64,000 nt of DNA from Helicobacter muridarum (GCF_000765805.2 NZ_JRPD02000009.1:1-64000), one strand, 5' to 3'. Shown: positions 9,456 to 20,590, numbered from the stretch's first letter. The notes: a model not told the origin generated them from the sequence alone. Made by a program: numbers and translations.

Positions 9456-10304
9456 ATGCAAGTTCTTTTAGCAGATAAATATGGCTTTTGCTTTGGTGTT
9501 AAACGTGCAATAAGAATTACAGAGAAAATAGCCAAATACAATCCACATACATTAACTATAGGACCTCTTATTCATAATCCATTAGAGATACAAAGGTTGC
9601 AAAAAGACTTTGATGTTCATGTGCAAGAGGACATTAATAATCTAGGGCAGAGCAAAAGTGTGGTTATCCGCACGCATGGAATTACAAAACAAAATCTTAT
9701 AGAGTTGCAAAAAAAGGGTGTAGAGATAACAGATGCTACATGTCCATTTGTTACAAAGCCTCAGAAAATCGTTGAGGAAATGAGCAAAGAAGGATATAAG
9801 ATTGTGATTTTTGGTGACTCTAGCCACCCTGAAGTTCGTAGTGTTATGAGCTATAGCACGGATATACCAATAGTTGTTGGGAATTTAGATGAAGTCAAGG
9901 CTATTAAGAGGATTCCAAAAAAGATAGCTATTATCTCGCAAACGACTAAACAGATTGAAAAATTCCTAGAAATTGTGCAGTATTTAATTGCTAATTCTTT
10001 GGAGGTACGTGTTTTTAATACGATTTGTAATGCTACTTTTGAGAATCAAGAGGCAACTAGAAACCTAAGTCAGAAAGCAGATATTATGATTATTGTAGGT
10101 GGGAAAACATCATCAAATACTAAGCAACTTTTCTTAATTGCAAAGGCTCATTGTGAAGATAGTTACCTAGTTGAAGATGAAAAAGACATTCAAAATGATT
10201 GGTTTATTGGAAAGAAAATATGTGGAATCACAGCTGGGGCTAGCACTCCGAATTGGGTAATAAAAAATGTAGAAAAAGCTATTGAAGCATTAAATATTGA
10301 TTAA
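9456..10304 (+). CDS. ispH: 4-hydroxy-3-methylbut-2-enyl diphosphate reductase
   Basis: Last step of the non-mevalonate isoprenoid pathway, converting HMBPP to IPP and DMAPP with a [4Fe-4S] cluster. The three cluster cysteines are visible in GFCFGVKRA, DATCPF and NTICNAT. The catalytic region with IRTHGI and the C-terminal GASTPNW are also present. At 282 residues it has the usual length. The same pathway is represented again in this window by dxr at ~57 kb. The gene lies 30 bases after the MotE-like gene and may be co-transcribed with it. Confidence 0.96.
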   Translation: MQVLLADKYGFCFGVKRAIRITEKIAKYNPHTLTIGPLIHNPLEIQRLQKDFDVHVQEDINNLGQSKSVVIRTHGITKQNLIELQKKGVEITDATCPFVTKPQKIVEEMSKEGYKIVIFGDSSHPEVRSVMSYSTDIPIVVGNLDEVKAIKRIPKKIAIISQTTKQIEKFLEIVQYLIANSLEVRVFNTICNATFENQEATRNLSQKADIMIIVGGKTSSNTKQLFLIAKAHCEDSYLVEDEKDIQNDWFIGKKICGITAGASTPNWVIKNVEKAIEALNID

Positions 10305-10423
10305 AAGTCAAGTATAAAAATTATGAGCAACTTAATAAAGATTAATTTAATCAAATGTAAGTCTGCAACGTTGCCAATCTTTAACAAATATAAAAAATAA
10401 TGATATACAAAATATATTAGATA

Positions 10424-10435
10424 ATTATTAATAAT
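10424..10435. promoter_or_regulatory. Possible Fur-type palindrome before TonB receptor
   Basis: A perfect 12-base AT palindrome, ATTATTAATAAT, lies inside a longer AATAATTATTAATAATAAC-like stretch ~170 bases before the receptor start. Helicobacter Fur boxes are built from TAATAAT/ATTATTA half-sites, and TonB receptors are common Fur targets. The surrounding 300 bases are extremely AT-rich, so chance is a real alternative. Nothing else is visible in the non-coding stretch 10305-10601. Confidence 0.3.
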
Positions 10436-10601
10436 AACTATTACTTAAAAATCAATTGTAAGCTAGAGTTTCTAAATCTTAGATAATTTCTAGTTATGGC
10501 TTCTTCCTATAGCTAAAATAATGAGCAAATCAAAGCAAATAAGCCTAAAAATATAAATATAAAACCTTTGTATTTCGTAAATTTATTTATAAGGAATAAT
10601 T

Positions 10602-12981
10602 ATGAATAATATTAGATGTCTTACTTCTAAATTTTTATGCTTAAGTATTTTTACATTGTTGGCTATATATGGAGATGAAACAAGTAGCACATATTAACAC
10701 TAATCCCCAAGATATAAGCGATACTAATAGCATTAAACTAGAAAAAATTGTAACTACAGCTAGTGGTTTTGATCAAGTTTTAAGCATCGCTCCAGCTTCT
10801 ATTAGCGTTGTTTCACCACAAGAAATTTTAACCCGTCCTACGCGTGATTTAGGCTAAAGCACTCCAAAATGTCCCGGGTGTTAGCATTGATACAGGCGTT
10901 ACAAAGACTGGTGGATATGGAATCTCAATTAGAGGTATGGGGACATCTTATACACTTATCCTTATTGATGGCAAGAGGATTAATGCAGATAATAGTGTTT
11001 TTCCAAATAGTTTTGGCGATTCTGTAACCTCATTCATGCCACCCCTTTCAGCAATAGAACGGATAGAAGTAATAAGGGGTCCAGCCTCTACGCTTTATGG
11101 AAGTGATGCTATAGGCGGTGTGATAAATATCATCACAAAGAAAAATTTTCAAGAATTGGGGACAAATATCAGCTATGATTATACCTTTCAAGAATCTAAG
11201 CCTTTTGGAAATTCACAAAGCCTTAGCGTCTTTACTGCTGGTCCTCTAAATAGTGCCAAGAATATGGGCTTAATGCTTAGAGGTAGAATATATACTAGAG
11301 ATGGAGTATCTAATTCTGATTTAGCAGTAGCACCAAATCATACGGGAACTATTCCAAATAATGGCTCTAATCTTTCTAATACAAGTCTTACATCAGGACA
11401 AGTAGTAGGTTCTGCACCTGGTAGAATCTCTACCTTAGGCGGTAGGTTTATATGGAATAGTATAGATACAATAGGAGCTAAGAATCTACCAATTAATAGC
11501 ATTTATTTTGATGTAGACTATGGAGAACAAAGATATGATAACTCTATGCGTTTGGTGTTAAGCAATAGGAGAACTTGCAATGTTTCAGCTAGTGATCTCG
11601 ATTTTCAAAAATTAAGTGGTTATTCTAAGAAATACAATATTTATCGAGGTAATGTAGTTCTATCACATACTGGCAATTATATCTCTAATATAGATTCTAT
11701 ATTTTCATCTCTAAGGACTGATACTTCGCTAACATATAATATTACTAGCAATGCAGGACGTAATGTTACAACTACTGCAGCAAGTGGACTTAGTAACGGT
11801 GCAGTAAATGGTGTGAATGCGGGTGATAATAGAGAGCTTATCAATCAAGATTTAATTTTGGACCATAAGAGCATTATGTTCTTTCAGCTTGCTAGCTTTT
11901 TTGGAATGAATGTAAGCGTGGGAGCTAGGTATTGGTATAATAATTTTAATGATAAACTTTTACAAGTTTCTACATCTAGCTCTAATAAAGATCAGCATAT
12001 TGATTCTCTTTTTGGTGAGATTGAGTTTAGCTTATGGGATAGTCTTTTTATAACTACAGGTGTAAGAGGGAATTTTAATTCCATCTTTGGTGCAAATGCT
12101 AGTCCTAGAATCTATGTCGCATATAATGTTTTTGATGAATGGCTAACCATCAAGGGAGGAATCTCTACTGGATACAAGAGTCCAGCTCTAAATCAGCTAA
12201 TCCTTGATATTGTTAGCTTCTCTGGTTCTGGCACTAATCCCACTTATGGCAATCCCAATCTAAAGCCAGAATCTAGTATAAACTATGAGTTATCAATCTT
12301 AAGTGATAATAACTATTTCTCTGCCTCTTTAACTGGATTTTTTATACAGTTTAAGGATAAAATCAATCAAACGGGCGGCTTAGCTGGAAGTATATCTAAC
12401 GGACAGATTATCCCTGGTTTAGGTGTTACCTGTGTAGCTACTAGTGGCAATTGTTCCTTTTTATAGCAATGTAGGTGAGGCTATAAGTTATGGCTTAGAG
12501 CTTTTTGGCACGCTTAAACCTATTGATATAGGTTATGGTTCTATAAGTCTTACTTCTGCATATACATATAATTATACAGAGATTACAAAGAGCAATACTG
12601 CTGTGATATATAGGTACACCGTTTAATAATGTCCCATTACATAGCTTCAATGTTTCTATAAATTATGATTTTGGTAAGTTTGGCGGTTATATTAGAGAGG
12701 AGATAAAAGCTGGTATTTATCGCGGTAATCCAAATGTCCCAAATTCTGCTACTAAAGCTAGAGGCGAGCTCTATGATCCTTATTATCTTACGCATATAGG
12801 TGGCTACTATCAAGTCAATGATAATTTGCGGCTAAATATGGCAGTGTATAACTTGTTTAATTTTAACTTTATAGACTTTATGCCTTATACAGGTAGCAAT
12901 AATATGACTGCTTATGCTAATGTATTTAATTATATTAGAGAAAGTAGGAGATATTACTTGTCTGTAGTAATGGATTTTTAG
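10602..12981 (+). pseudogene. TonB-dependent outer-membrane receptor, broken by four frameshifts
   Basis: CirA/CfrA-like siderophore or metal receptor. The signal peptide (MNNIRCLTSKFLCL...) starts at ATG 10602 after AAGGA. The plug with the TonB box-like KLEKIVTTASGF and IRGPASTLYGSDAIGGVINI, and the barrel ending in a terminal Phe (VVMDF), are all recognisable but lie in different frames. Breaks are at ~10650-10680, 10855 (near GGCTAAAGCA), ~12455 (a T5 run; T4 would restore the frame) and ~12605-12613 (near TATATA). Reading through all pieces gives about 790 residues of otherwise well-conserved receptor. It is therefore a recent pseudogene, or the sequence contains indel errors. The paralogue at 26.7 kb is also frameshifted. 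Confidence 0.85.
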
Positions 12982-13142
12982 TTCTGTATATTTATAGCAT
13001 TGTAGTTTTTTATTATATTTTGTATAGTTTTGCTTAAGTCAAAACAAGCCAGATTATTTAAACAGAACTTAAAGTTTTTATATATCTAAAAATTTTTGCA
13101 AATATTGCTTTATGCTAATAGCAATCTAAATATAAAGCATAG

Positions 13143-15038
13143 TCAATGTTGTAACTTGTTCTTAAATATAAATTGCAAGGTAAAAACAAGCCCTACTGCA
13201 TTAGCACCTAATATATCTGAATATAGCCCTGGTATTAAAAAGCAAAATCCACCAAAGCCTAGTAAGATTCTTTGCCAAATTGCCAAGTCTCCAAATAAAT
13301 AAGCCTCTATAGCACCACAAAGGGCTAAAACGCCTATAATTGAGGTCAAACTCACCATTAGTATAGTTTGCAAATTGGCAAAGCTATCTGAATTGGCACT
13401 AAAATCAAGCATTAATAATTCTGGGTTGTAAATAAAAATAAAAGGTATGACAAATCCTACTAAAGAAAGCCTTAAGGCATAAAAACTTGTTTTCATAGGA
13501 TCGCTTTTAGCTATACCGGCAGCTGCGAAAGAAGCTAGAGCCACAGGAGGAGTTATATTAGCAAAAATTCCAAAGTAAAATACGAAAATATGCGCCAATA
13601 TAGCGGGTATATTAAAACTAGCTAGAGCTGGAGCTGCCATTGTAGCTGTGATTATGTAAGCTGGTATTGAAGGCAATCCCATGCCCAAAATTATAGAGGC
13701 TAGCATGGTTAGAATCAAAGATAAAAACAAATAGCCTTGTCCTAGTGAGACTATAGAGGAGCTAACGACATTGCCAAAGCTAGTAAGGCTTGTAACTCCT
13801 ATGATAATGCCTACCACTCCACAAGCAATTACTACAGATAAAGAATTCTTAGCACCGTCTTCTAATGCACCCATTATATCCTTTAAATTCATACGAGTTT
13901 CTTTTCTAACCTGTGAGATAATAACAGTAAAAAATATAGTATAAATAGCTGCATAAGCCACAGCCATAGAGTTAGCCAAAAGCACTATTAATAAAATCAT
14001 TGGTAAAAGCATGTGCCCTTTTTGCTTAAGGACTATTTTTAATGATGGTATGGAATCTTTGCTCATACCTTTGAGATTATGCTTTTTTGCATAAAAATGC
14101 ACTCCTGCTAAAACACTTAAAAAATATAATAAGGCTGGAAGTGTTGCTGCTATGGCTATGGTAGAGTAGGTAGTGCCCAATGTTTCAGCCATAATAAATG
14201 CAGAAGCCCCCATAATTGGGGGAAGTATTTGTCCTCCTATGGAAGCACTAGCCTCCACAGCGGCGGCAAAATTTTTATCATAGCCTATTTTTTTCATTAA
14301 TGGTATGGTAAAGCTTCCTGTGCTAACGACATTTGCCACAGCAGCACCATTAATGCTACCCATAAGGCCGCTTGAAATTACTGCTACCTTAGCTGGACCT
14401 CCTTGTCCCATGCCAGCTAGAGCTAGAGATAAATCATTAAAGAGCGAACTCATACCAGAGCGGGATAGAAAAGCCCCAAATAGAATAAATAAAAAAATAA
14501 AATTTGAACTAGCACCTATAGCAGAGGAAAAAAGCCCTTCAGTTTTAAGATATAGCTGTCCAAAAATATCACCCAAATCATATTCGCGCGTAATCAAAAG
14601 TGGGGGCATAAAATCAAAATGGCTAATAAAAGGATATATTAAAAATAAACATGTTAAACATGGCAAGATAAGCCCTGTAACCCTCCTTGCTGCTTCTAAA
14701 ACTAGTATGGTAGTAAGAATAGCAAATATAATATCTGTGTTATTTGGTAAGCCTCCTCTAGTACTTACTATATTTTCGAATTCGTAAAAAATATAGACAA
14801 AGCCTAAAATTGAAGAGAAGAATAAAATATAATCCCAAAGTAAAAATTTAGATTGTCTAAAAAGCAGGAAGATTAAAGCCATTCCGCCGCATAAGTGCAC
14901 ACTTCTTAGTAAAAGCTCAGGAAGTGGATAAAAAGTAATATAAAGATGAAACAAAGAGTAGGCTATCAACACAGCCTTGATAAGAGCACACTCATAGCCA
15001 CCAGGTTCTCTCATAGCCCTTTCTTCTAAATTATTCAA
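13143..15038 (-). CDS. TRAP transporter fused permease (small plus large subunit)
   Basis: A very hydrophobic 631-residue protein with ~17 predicted membrane segments. The N-terminal ~170 residues correspond to the small DctQ-like subunit and the rest to the DctM-like large subunit (GSINGAAVANVVSTGSFTIP, GMGLPSIPAYI, NITPPVALASFAAAGIAKSD). Fused permeases of this kind work with TAXI-type binding proteins, and such a protein is encoded just upstream (20-base gap), so the pair is one sodium-driven uptake system. The substrate is unknown; characterised TAXI systems take up organic acids or amino acids. The open frame starts at TTG 15038; ATG 15014 is an alternative start. Confidence 0.9.
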   Translation of the reverse strand: MNNLEERAMREPGGYECALIKAVLIAYSLFHLYITFYPLPELLLRSVHLCGGMALIFLLFRQSKFLLWDYILFFSSILGFVYIFYEFENIVSTRGGLPNNTDIIFAILTTILVLEAARRVTGLILPCLTCLFLIYPFISHFDFMPPLLITREYDLGDIFGQLYLKTEGLFSSAIGASSNFIFLFILFGAFLSRSGMSSLFNDLSLALAGMGQGGPAKVAVISSGLMGSINGAAVANVVSTGSFTIPLMKKIGYDKNFAAAVEASASIGGQILPPIMGASAFIMAETLGTTYSTIAIAATLPALLYFLSVLAGVHFYAKKHNLKGMSKDSIPSLKIVLKQKGHMLLPMILLIVLLANSMAVAYAAIYTIFFTVIISQVRKETRMNLKDIMGALEDGAKNSLSVVIACGVVGIIIGVTSLTSFGNVVSSSIVSLGQGYLFLSLILTMLASIILGMGLPSIPAYIITATMAAPALASFNIPAILAHIFVFYFGIFANITPPVALASFAAAGIAKSDPMKTSFYALRLSLVGFVIPFIFIYNPELLMLDFSANSDSFANLQTILMVSLTSIIGVLALCGAIEAYLFGDLAIWQRILLGFGGFCFLIPGLYSDILGANAVGLVFTLQFIFKNKLQH

Positions 15039-15057
15039 ATCTTAATTCCATTACAAG

Positions 15058-16035
15058 CTATCTTGATTCAAGAGCTTTTAAGGCTCCATTGTGAATAGGA
15101 GCTACCATTCCATTATCTTTATTGGGGCTTGGTATGTCTTTAACAGCCCTATGAGAAAGCTCAAGCTTGTCTAAGTTATCAAAAAATGTTTTTGTGAGTT
15201 TCCTTACGTCTTCTTCGCTTAAATCTTTTCTTACTACAAGGGCATTGCGTATAGCTATAGTGGGCACTGGTTCTTCATTACCATAGGTATGGGCTGGAAT
15301 TTCTAATGCTACGAAATAATCTTTAATTGAAGCAATTTCATTTGCCCTTTGAGTTGGAATGCTTACAAGAGCTAAATCAAAACTTTTTTCAAGTTGCAAT
15401 ATTGAGGCATTAGGTAATCCACTTGTTAAAAAAGCCGCATCAATTCTACCGTTTTGCAAAGCATCAGCGGCGGCTGCATATCCAAGGTAATCAGGTTTAA
15501 TATCATCATAGTTTATACCAAATTCACTAAGCAAGAATCTAGCATTATTTTCTACCCCAGAGCCCCTATCGCCTACCGCAACCCTTTTGCCTTTTAAATC
15601 TTCTATACTTTTGATGCCACTTTTCTTTGAAGTGATGATTTGTATGAAATTAGGGTATAAAACTGCTATTTGAGAGATATTTTCAAGAGGTTTAGGAAAA
15701 GCCCCTATTCCATTTATGGCATCATTTAGGGCATCGGACATAACAAAAGCCATTTCTACTTTTTTTTGCTCTAATAAATTGAGATTTTCTATAGAGGCTC
15801 CTGTAGTTTGTGTTTTGGAATTAATGCCTAATTCTTTACTATATAGCTCAGCTAGGCTCGTTCCTATAATATTATAGGGACCTGCTGCTCCACCTGTAGC
15901 TATGGTAACAAGCTTAGTATCAAGAGTTTTTTCTTTATCTAAAGATTGCTTATTCTTGCTTTTATCTTCAGAGCAAGAAAGAAAAAAACTAATGAAAAAT
16001 ATTATAAACACAGATTTGTATAATTTATTTAGCAT
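15058..16035 (-). CDS. TAXI-family TRAP transporter solute-binding protein
   Basis: A 325-residue periplasmic binding protein. The N-terminus is a signal peptide with a lipobox-like FFLSCSED, so it may be a lipoprotein. The mature part begins with VTIATGGAAGPYNIIGTSLAELY, the typical TAXI-family opening, and continues with GVENNARFLLSEFGI and a DAAFLTSGLPNASI segment. It would capture substrate for the fused permease encoded immediately downstream. AAAGGAG precedes the ATG at 16035. Confidence 0.9.
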   Translation of the reverse strand: MLNKLYKSVFIIFFISFFLSCSEDKSKNKQSLDKEKTLDTKLVTIATGGAAGPYNIIGTSLAELYSKELGINSKTQTTGASIENLNLLEQKKVEMAFVMSDALNDAINGIGAFPKPLENISQIAVLYPNFIQIITSKKSGIKSIEDLKGKRVAVGDRGSGVENNARFLLSEFGINYDDIKPDYLGYAAAADALQNGRIDAAFLTSGLPNASILQLEKSFDLALVSIPTQRANEIASIKDYFVALEIPAHTYGNEEPVPTIAIRNALVVRKDLSEEDVRKLTKTFFDNLDKLELSHRAVKDIPSPNKDNGMVAPIHNGALKALESR

Positions 16036-16510
16036 ACATTGCTCCTTTGTTTATGTTTAGCTTTTGCTTAAAGTATCAAAAAATGCCTTAAAAAATACTT
16101 TTTAATGATTGTAAAAATTTGCAATACATTGAAAATAAATGTAACTCTTAAGCTATAGATTCTAAAAAGATTTAAGATTGCAAATCTAGTTCAGTATCTG
16201 CTACAACAAGTTTTACACTTAAGTTTTATTAGTGCTATTGTTTAATCAAATGGGATTTTAGACATTTTTCTACTGATTGCTTGTTTATTGTAGTTATTTT
16301 TTTGCATATGCAATTTAGAGTTATATGAAAGCCTATTTTATTCATCATGATATGGTTATATAAATTATCAAGTTTACTTTGATTTGCAAGTTAAGAATCT
16401 CTTTTGTAACAAGCTATTAATCCATAAAAAACCTCTAAATTAATTATTTTTTGCCTTCGCACCTCTGCTTAAATATTATTTGATGATCCTTTATAAATAA
16501 GGCTAAAAGA
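16036..16510. other. Non-coding stretch upstream of TRAP operon
   Basis: AT-rich, with no credible gene. It must hold the promoter of the TAXI/TRAP operon (minus strand) and the 3' end region of ftsK. One copy of the TAGATTCT word occurs near 16155, outside any gene. No clear terminator hairpin is seen. Confidence 0.4.
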
Positions 16511-19500
16511 CTAAGAGCTAAGAATGCTTCGTTCTCCTTTTGTATTTGGAGCAGATACAAAACCCTCTGCTTGCAATGCTTCTATAAGTGTTGCTGCCTT
16601 ATTGTATCCTATGCTTAGGCGTCTTTGTAGATTGCTAATTGATGCTTTATTGTCCCTTAGAATAATGGCTTTTGCTTCTTCAAGAAGCCCCGAATCTGCA
16701 GATATTTTATCTATGAATCCTGCGTTATTTTGTTTTTGCTCGCTTAGGAAATTAGCATCATATTGCACTGGTCTTTGCTGTTTAATAAAATACACAATAC
16801 TCTCAATTTCTTGTTCGCTTACCCAAGGAGCATGTATTCTTTTTAGGGAATCCACAGATTTAAATAATCCATCTCCATTACCTAGTAATCTCTCTGCACC
16901 AAATTCATCAAGTATAACTTTAGAATCTGTTTTATTCCCAACGCGATAACTTATTCTTGATGGTAGATTTGTTTTTATAAGCCCTGTTACAACATCTACG
17001 CTGCTTCTTTGTGTAGCTACAATTAGATGCATACCAGCGGCGCGTCCCATTTGCGCTATGCGAGTGATTGAGGCTTCTGCGTCTTTACCACCTGTCATAA
17101 TCAAATCTGCTAATTCGTCAATCACAATTACAAAGAATGGCATACTAGATTCTGACTTCTCATTATATGAGTGTATGTTTTTCATTTTTGCATCAGATAG
17201 AATCTTGTAGCGTTTATCCATTTCTACAGTGGCAGCGTAAAGGGCTTGCACCGCCTTATCTGGTGCATTAATAATTGGGGTAATCAAATGAGGTAAGTCT
17301 TCATATGGTGCAAACTCAACTTGTTTAGGATCTATCATCATTAGCTTTAAGTCATCTGGACTATTGCGATATAGCAATGAAAGTATAAGCGCATTTACCC
17401 CTACTGACTTACCACTACCTGTTGTGCCTGCCACAAGTAAATGAGGCAATTTTGCTAAGTTCTCTATAACAATATTGCCCATAATGTCCTTACCAAGAGT
17501 TATACTAAGTGGATTTGCAGAGTGTAAAAATGCACTTGATTCAAGCACATCTCTAAGGTATATTGTTTGTGCATTACCATTTGGAATCTCAATTCCAATT
17601 ACATCTTTACCGGGTATTGGAGCTTGTATTCTAATGCTTTTTGCTTTGAGTGCCATGGCCAAGTCATCTTGCAAGCTTTGCACTTTGTTTACCTTTACAT
17701 CTGGTTCTGGACGAAACTCAAATGTAGTAACTACAGGACCAGTAAACACTCTGACTATATCGCCCCTTATCTTAAATACATGTAGTTTGTTTAATAAATT
17801 AGCTATTTTGCTATCAATCTCTATGTCCTGAATTTCCTCTTGATGTTTTGGTAACTGCAAAAGTGATAGAGGTGGGAATTTATACTCTTGCATACCATCA
17901 TATTTTTGTGTTTTATCTTGTTGAATTTGATTATGTTCTGCATTGTTATGCTTTATATTGTCATATACTTGCGTATTTGAAATATTGGGCTCTTTGTTAT
18001 TATTTATGTAATCATTTTGTGCTAAATCATAATTTAGTATATCTTGCTCCATACTCTTGTTTGCTTTGATATTTTTATTAGAATTATGATGCTGCTTCGT
18101 ATATACTTCTGCATATTGATTTGTGGTATTGTCTATTTGATGTTCTTTTGTTTCTTTACTTTGTTCTGTTGTATATGCTGGGATTGGTGCAATGGCTAGA
18201 TTACTATTCATTGATTTAAGATCAATGCTTGGCATTGTTTGATTTGATATATAGTTTTTTGTTATTTCATTATTTGGTAGGAACTGTTTAGCAATTTCTT
18301 GTATGCCTTGTTGTGGTGTAATAATTGGTGTGATCTGTATATTTGAATTTCCATGCTCGCTTATATTTAATTTGTCATTGTTTTCACTCAAACTTTGGGT
18401 ATATGTTAGATTTGGTTTATTGTCGTTGTTTGTCTCATTCTTTTTATATGTTTCATAATTATTAGAATCTGCACTTGTATTTTGAGCATTATCGTGATTT
18501 TTGTTTATATTTTCTTCTGTAACTAATGGTTTGTTATAGAGTTTTTTTTTAGTATCGTCGCTAATTTGTATATCTAATTTGCTGTTATCTACATCTTTAG
18601 TATCTTTTAGATTTATTGACTCTTCTTGTTTGTGCATATCTTGATTTATGCTTTGTATAGCTTCTTTGTTATTTATATCTTTTAAGTAATCTAGTGTGTT
18701 AGATTCTTGTGTTTGGCTGTCTTTTGAGTTTAACTCTTTAATATTTTTATCTATTGGCTTTATTTCTTCGTTTTCATTTTGGTTGTAGCTATGGTTTGCA
18801 AGAATCTCAATTGGAGATGATGTTGATTCTATATATATTGGGCAAGATTCATTGTTAGTTGAATTATGACCATCAAGTAATAAATCTTCATCGGATAGAT
18901 CTGTAAAACTATCGCCTATGTCATTAGCTGTAGTTTGTTTCACATCATTTTTGTTTGTTTCACTGGATATTGGGCTAGTATATGTGTGAATGTAAGGTTT
19001 TCTTAGTGACTTTGTTTTGTTCTGCTCATTTGTGGTGAAGATGGAGTTTGATCTTTGATTTGCTTGTGTATATATGATGCTTGGTTTTGTAATGTTTTGA
19101 ACATTGGAATCTATTCTTGTTTGGTTTGCTGATTCTAGGTTGTGTCCTATTTTAGATTCCATTTTTGGTTGTATCTTTGTGGCAGAGTATTTTATTTGAT
19201 TAGATATTGCTTGCTCATCATGGGATTTATTTATAGTTTTTGGAGATTCTTCTATGTTTTGTTTTATGCTTAATTCTATATTGGGTAATATTTTTGGATT
19301 TATTGTTGTATTATCTTGTTTTAGCTTTACTTGTTTTTTTATAGATGAAATATTTGTTCCCTCACTATATAAAACTTCAACCGTCTTTGGTTGTGGTTGC
19401 AAATTCTTGGAATCAAGTTTCATTTCTACAGGTTTTGAAAAGCTCTTTATTGTAGATTCTTCTATGGCTGGTTTTACATATTTAGCTGATATATCCATTT

Positions 19501-20590
19501 GTTCATCTATTGGCATTATTGGAATGTTATCTTTGTTTGTTGATAGTTTATGAAATCTTTTTAGCAAATCATCTGCTTTTGTGTAGATGTCTTGTGTTCT
19601 TGGTAGATAGTCCTTTGTTAGAGTGTCGACTTTTTGTTCCATGCTGCTTATATTATAATGCGGGGTGCTCATTGTTTTATTTGAATCTTTTTTTGGATTG
19701 AATAAGATCTTACTCATAGCATTGTCATATTTTATATTATTCGCATCTTGGGCTTGTTTTGTATTCGATTCTGGACTTATTTTATTGTTTGCTTCGGTCA
19801 TAGATGATTGATTATTTGCTTCTTGCACCTTAGCCTTTATGTTATTTTGAACTAAAGGTATTTTTGCATTATCGTACCATATATCATGAGAATTATATTC
19901 TATTTCTCTATGATTTAAATCTAATGGTGTCATTTCATCTAATGGCTTTTCAATAAGAGGTTCTTTAAAAGCATATTTGTTATTTGTGGTCGTTTGCCTC
20001 TCGCTATATTCTGAGCTAAATGTCTTTTTGCTTCTTTTTTGTATGTAATTTAGCTTAATTTTTTTTAATGTCGTTTGTATTTTTATAATAGATGATTTCC
20101 AAGAATCAATACTCATACCAATCCTAGCACTAAGATATTTTTGCATAAATGATATACTTCGTCTCCATGTCATAAAAAAAGTCGCGCACATTAAAAGCAA
20201 TACAAGAATAACTACTCCTATAGTGCCAATATATGGCATTAGCATATTGCATATTCCATTGCCCAAGATTCCAACACCAAAGATTAAAGATTGCAAAATG
20301 AGTAGCGATAAAAAAAACAATAGCGTAGCAAATGTTAGTTGTATCTTTCGAAATGAATATTCTGTGTTGTCATATAGTTTATAAAGCGGAAATAACAACA
20401 ATGGTAAATATATATAAGCTATATAGCCAAATGCTTGGACGTTAAATATTGCAAATTTATTACCAAAACCATCAATTTTAAAGAACTTATTTTGGACTTG
20501 AGTGCCCTGCAAACCTATGTTTGGGTCTGTGTAGCCTAGTATTATTGTTATCCACAAAAATAAAATCAAACAGCTAATAAAAGCAAACAT
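16511..20590 (-). CDS. ftsK: DNA translocase FtsK with very long linker
   Basis: Septal ATPase that pumps chromosome ends and helps resolve dimers. The N-terminal ~150 residues carry about four membrane segments. The motor starts near residue 900, with Walker A GTTGSGKSV near 1055, the MMIDPKQVEFAPYEDLPHL and VIVIDELADLIM segments, and ATQRSSVDVVTGLIK. A winged-helix gamma domain (QRRLSIGYNKAATLIE) closes the protein. Between them, residues ~155-900 are low-complexity, rich in Asn, Ser, Thr, Lys, Gln, Asp and Glu. The total of 1359 residues is ~500 more than H. pylori FtsK, and the excess lies in this linker. The gamma domain normally reads KOPS sequences. Confidence 0.96.
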   Translation of the reverse strand: MFAFISCLILFLWITIILGYTDPNIGLQGTQVQNKFFKIDGFGNKFAIFNVQAFGYIAYIYLPLLLFPLYKLYDNTEYSFRKIQLTFATLLFFLSLLILQSLIFGVGILGNGICNMLMPYIGTIGVVILVLLLMCATFFMTWRRSISFMQKYLSARIGMSIDSWKSSIIKIQTTLKKIKLNYIQKRSKKTFSSEYSERQTTTNNKYAFKEPLIEKPLDEMTPLDLNHREIEYNSHDIWYDNAKIPLVQNNIKAKVQEANNQSSMTEANNKISPESNTKQAQDANNIKYDNAMSKILFNPKKDSNKTMSTPHYNISSMEQKVDTLTKDYLPRTQDIYTKADDLLKRFHKLSTNKDNIPIMPIDEQMDISAKYVKPAIEESTIKSFSKPVEMKLDSKNLQPQPKTVEVLYSEGTNISSIKKQVKLKQDNTTINPKILPNIELSIKQNIEESPKTINKSHDEQAISNQIKYSATKIQPKMESKIGHNLESANQTRIDSNVQNITKPSIIYTQANQRSNSIFTTNEQNKTKSLRKPYIHTYTSPISSETNKNDVKQTTANDIGDSFTDLSDEDLLLDGHNSTNNESCPIYIESTSSPIEILANHSYNQNENEEIKPIDKNIKELNSKDSQTQESNTLDYLKDINNKEAIQSINQDMHKQEESINLKDTKDVDNSKLDIQISDDTKKKLYNKPLVTEENINKNHDNAQNTSADSNNYETYKKNETNNDNKPNLTYTQSLSENNDKLNISEHGNSNIQITPIITPQQGIQEIAKQFLPNNEITKNYISNQTMPSIDLKSMNSNLAIAPIPAYTTEQSKETKEHQIDNTTNQYAEVYTKQHHNSNKNIKANKSMEQDILNYDLAQNDYINNNKEPNISNTQVYDNIKHNNAEHNQIQQDKTQKYDGMQEYKFPPLSLLQLPKHQEEIQDIEIDSKIANLLNKLHVFKIRGDIVRVFTGPVVTTFEFRPEPDVKVNKVQSLQDDLAMALKAKSIRIQAPIPGKDVIGIEIPNGNAQTIYLRDVLESSAFLHSANPLSITLGKDIMGNIVIENLAKLPHLLVAGTTGSGKSVGVNALILSLLYRNSPDDLKLMMIDPKQVEFAPYEDLPHLITPIINAPDKAVQALYAATVEMDKRYKILSDAKMKNIHSYNEKSESSMPFFVIVIDELADLIMTGGKDAEASITRIAQMGRAAGMHLIVATQRSSVDVVTGLIKTNLPSRISYRVGNKTDSKVILDEFGAERLLGNGDGLFKSVDSLKRIHAPWVSEQEIESIVYFIKQQRPVQYDANFLSEQKQNNAGFIDKISADSGLLEEAKAIILRDNKASISNLQRRLSIGYNKAATLIEALQAEGFVSAPNTKGERSILSS

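Noticed and set aside
13027-13045. GTTTTG/CAAAAC hairpin between the TonB pseudogene and the TRAP gene
   Set aside because: Only 6 bp, AT-rich and without a following T-run on either strand.
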